64,000 bases of DNA from assembly GCA_023264815.1 (NCBI GenBank), contig JAHFUZ010000009.1, forward strand, positions 1 to 64,000, written 5' to 3'. Source of the stretch: Arthrobacter sp. GTDB lineage: Bacteria; Actinomycetota; Actinomycetes; Actinomycetales; Micrococcaceae. Numbering within the stretch: the first letter of the stretch is position 1; each line of letters starts with the position of its first letter. The translations under genes and the position numbers were made by a program. The notes below the pieces were generated by a model. That model ran no database searches and was not told the DNA's origin. It was given only the letters and a program-made list of their open reading frames with translations. Below, piece after piece: positions 62,681 through 64,000 of the stretch.

Positions 62681-63136
62681 GTGATTGACCATATTGACAG
62701 GAATATCTTGCGGCACCTCAAAGAGGATGGCCGAATGACTGCCACGGCGTTGGCTGCCAAGGTGGGCCTGACCGTTGCCCCGTGCCACCGGAGGCTGCGC
62801 GACCTGGAGGCCTCGGGCGTGATCCGCGGCTACAAGGCGGACATCGATCCCGCTGCCGTGGGACTGGGCTTCGAAGCGATTGTTTTTGTCACCCTGCGCC
62901 AGGTGGACCGCTCCACCATGGAGATCTTCGAGAACCGGGTGGCGGAGAACCCCAACATCGTGGAGGCGCAGCGGCTCTTCGGCTCACCGGACTACCTGCT
63001 GAAGGTCATCGCAGAGGACCTTCCGGCCTACCAGCGCTTCTACGACGCCGAGCTCACGTCCCTGCCCGGCGTGGAGCGGCTCACGTCCACGCTGGTGATG
63101 AAGAACCTCAAGTCGAACGCGGGCCCACCCGTTTAG
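62681..63136 (+). CDS. Lrp/AsnC-family regulator divergent from lysE
   Basis: A 151-residue Lrp-type regulator. The HTH (MTATALAAKVGLTVAPCHRRLRDLEASGVIRGYKADID) spans about residues 17-55, and the RAM effector domain follows. The GTG at 62681 is preferred over the TTG at 62675 by family length. By position it controls the LysE exporter, probably activated by an amino acid. It converges on a second Lrp gene, the stops overlapping. Confidence 0.87.
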   Translation: MIDHIDRNILRHLKEDGRMTATALAAKVGLTVAPCHRRLRDLEASGVIRGYKADIDPAAVGLGFEAIVFVTLRQVDRSTMEIFENRVAENPNIVEAQRLFGSPDYLLKVIAEDLPAYQRFYDAELTSLPGVERLTSTLVMKNLKSNAGPPV

Positions 63137-63600
63137 GGCTTGAGCAGCCCGGTGGTGCGGTAGGGGATCACTTCGCGCAGGAACATGCTGGTGGACGTGC
63201 GCACAATGCCAGGGCACAGGCGGATTTCTTCCGAGACGCGGTAGAGGTCGTCCGGGCTTTTGGCCACCACCCGGATGATGAGGTCTGTGTCGCCGGCCGG
63301 AGCGTGGCATTCCAGGACTTCGGGAATCTCGCGTAGCGCCGCGATGGCGTCGTTAAGGCGGCTTTGGTCCAGTTCCGCACTGACGGCTGCGGCAACGCCA
63401 CGGCCCAGGGCGGACGGCAGGACACGGCTGCTGTTGGGCCGGAGGGCTCCCGAGGCCGTCATCCGCTCGAGCCGCGACTGCACCGTGCCGCGGGCCAGGC
63501 CAAGCCGCTGCGCCAGCACCATGATGGGAATCCGGGGGTCGTCGTCCAGGGCATAGAGGATCCGCTTGTCCGTGGCGTCCAATTGCTGCAATCTGATCAT
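63133..63600 (-). CDS. Lrp/AsnC-family regulator, second copy
   Basis: A 155-residue Lrp-type protein with the HTH (IPIMVLAQRLGLARGTVQSRLERMTASGALRPNS) near residues 25-58. The ATG at 63600 gives the family length, but AGGAA sits directly before it; a TTG at 63591 would be better spaced. It is the only gene on the minus strand in the last part of the window, so its targets are unknown. Confidence 0.82.
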   Translation of the reverse strand: MIRLQQLDATDKRILYALDDDPRIPIMVLAQRLGLARGTVQSRLERMTASGALRPNSSRVLPSALGRGVAAAVSAELDQSRLNDAIAALREIPEVLECHAPAGDTDLIIRVVAKSPDDLYRVSEEIRLCPGIVRTSTSMFLREVIPYRTTGLLKP

Positions 63601-63790
63601 TTCCTGTCGATATTCCGGCGATTCGTTAGTCAGGCTGATCAACGTGGCACCTGCTGGTTGTGCCAACTGTATGTGTTCTGCTCAAATTATGGCAACGAGG
63701 GAAGAGGCTACCGCCGAATCCCGCTGGCTACAGGCACCCGGCACACCACCCGGCACCTCGATCCGCCTCCCGCAAGGAGGCCGCCGCTGA

Positions 63791-63819
63791 TTGACACTTG
63801 TTCACACCACGGTCATTCT
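63791..63819 (+). promoter_or_regulatory. Candidate promoter before gluQ
   Basis: TTGACA (63791-63796), 17 bases, then CATTCT (63814-63819). The first half is a perfect -35 box, the second a weak -10. The gap 63601-63930 contains no gene that I can support; it holds a GCCTCC/GGAGGC hairpin (63765-63781) and an AAGCAAC/GTTGCTT dyad at 63901-63929 over the translation start. Confidence 0.35.
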
Positions 63820-63930
63820 GCAGACAAACACGGCAAGGGCCCCTGAACTCCCGGGCGTCGAAACTTCGGCGTCATCGGTAGCTGAGGGGCTCTTGTGTTT
63901 AAGCAACGTCGACCGGATTAGGGTTGCTTC

Positions 63931-64000
63931 ATGACTCCCGCCGGCCGCTTTGCCCCCAGCCCCTCCGGTGAGCTGCACGTAGGCAACCTCCGCACCGCCG
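63931..64000 (+). CDS. Glutamyl-Q tRNA(Asp) synthetase or glutamyl-tRNA synthetase, start only
   Basis: The gene runs off the end of the window; 23 codons are visible. GRFAPSPSGELHVGNLRTA is the HIGH-type motif of GluQRS/GltX class I synthetases. The pattern near the N-terminus favours GluQRS, which makes glutamyl-queuosine on tRNA(Asp), over GltX. An inverted repeat covers the ribosome-site region directly before the ATG. Confidence 0.6.
   Translation, partial: MTPAGRFAPSPSGELHVGNLRTA

Noticed and set aside
63689..63790. Possible 33-codon gene upstream of gluQ
   Set aside because: No ribosome site or conserved motif, and proline-rich random-looking content.

Overview
The window looks like a chromosomal segment of a high-GC actinobacterium of the Micrococcaceae, most like Arthrobacter or Pseudarthrobacter. 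This is inferred from codon use, frequent GTG/TTG starts, the 180-kDa-type NAD-glutamate dehydrogenase, the PucR-ald pair, a bkd operon without E3 and the mtl/pts arrangement. Gene density is high. I saw no tRNA, rRNA, insertion sequence, prophage or CRISPR array. Most genes are ordinary metabolic, transport and regulatory genes.

Layout. 1-8.2 kb: tail of a probable IclR-type gene; the three-gene pntAA-pntAB-pntB transhydrogenase operon with a lipid kinase behind it; an ACT-domain membrane protein; a FUSC transporter; and an IclR regulator next to pobA with matching operator palindromes. 8.2-14.2 kb: thymidine kinase; a three-gene FbpABC-like ABC importer behind a dyad-rich leader; a thioesterase; a GNAT. 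14.3-21.6 kb: the giant NAD-glutamate dehydrogenase, a histidine phosphatase and purB. 21.7-23.4 kb: an unusual two-gene pair, a WXG100-like small protein and an alpha/beta hydrolase with its own helical WXG-like N-terminus. 23.4-32.9 kb: a holin-like membrane protein, a HisC-type aminotransferase, a branched-chain-type 2-oxoacid dehydrogenase operon (E1a, E1b, E2) behind a 42-bp palindrome, a PAP2 phosphatase, a universal stress protein, a MocR/LysN-like aminotransferase and a GerMN lipoprotein.

33-44.5 kb: an FMN reductase divergent from a TetR regulator with a shared operator; a peptide ABC importer (OppB, OppC, fused OppDF, OppA) behind a structured leader with a 30-codon ORF; a Gfo/Idh oxidoreductase; and alanine dehydrogenase divergent from a PucR regulator. 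44.5-51.4 kb: a MerR-like HTH protein and the sugar phosphotransferase region, with ptsI-ptsH divergent from tetR-mtlA-mtlD and a CRP-like site plus a TATAGC palindrome between them. 51.4-64 kb: amino-acid permease, GNAT, 14-TM drug exporter, RraA-like protein, MFS transporter, TetR regulator, malic enzyme behind a DasR-like box and a CRP-like box, DUF456 protein, TPR-like protein, LysE exporter divergent from an Lrp regulator, a second Lrp regulator, and the start of a GluQRS gene.

The signals not explained by ordinary genes are two families of intergenic repeats (a 32-bp tandem unit at four 3'-end sites between 40.7 and 54.2 kb, and a 62-bp stem-loop element 3' to ptsH and rraA), several large operator-like palindromes, the structured opp leader and the WXG-hydrolase pair. 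All family assignments come from reading the translations. No database search was made.
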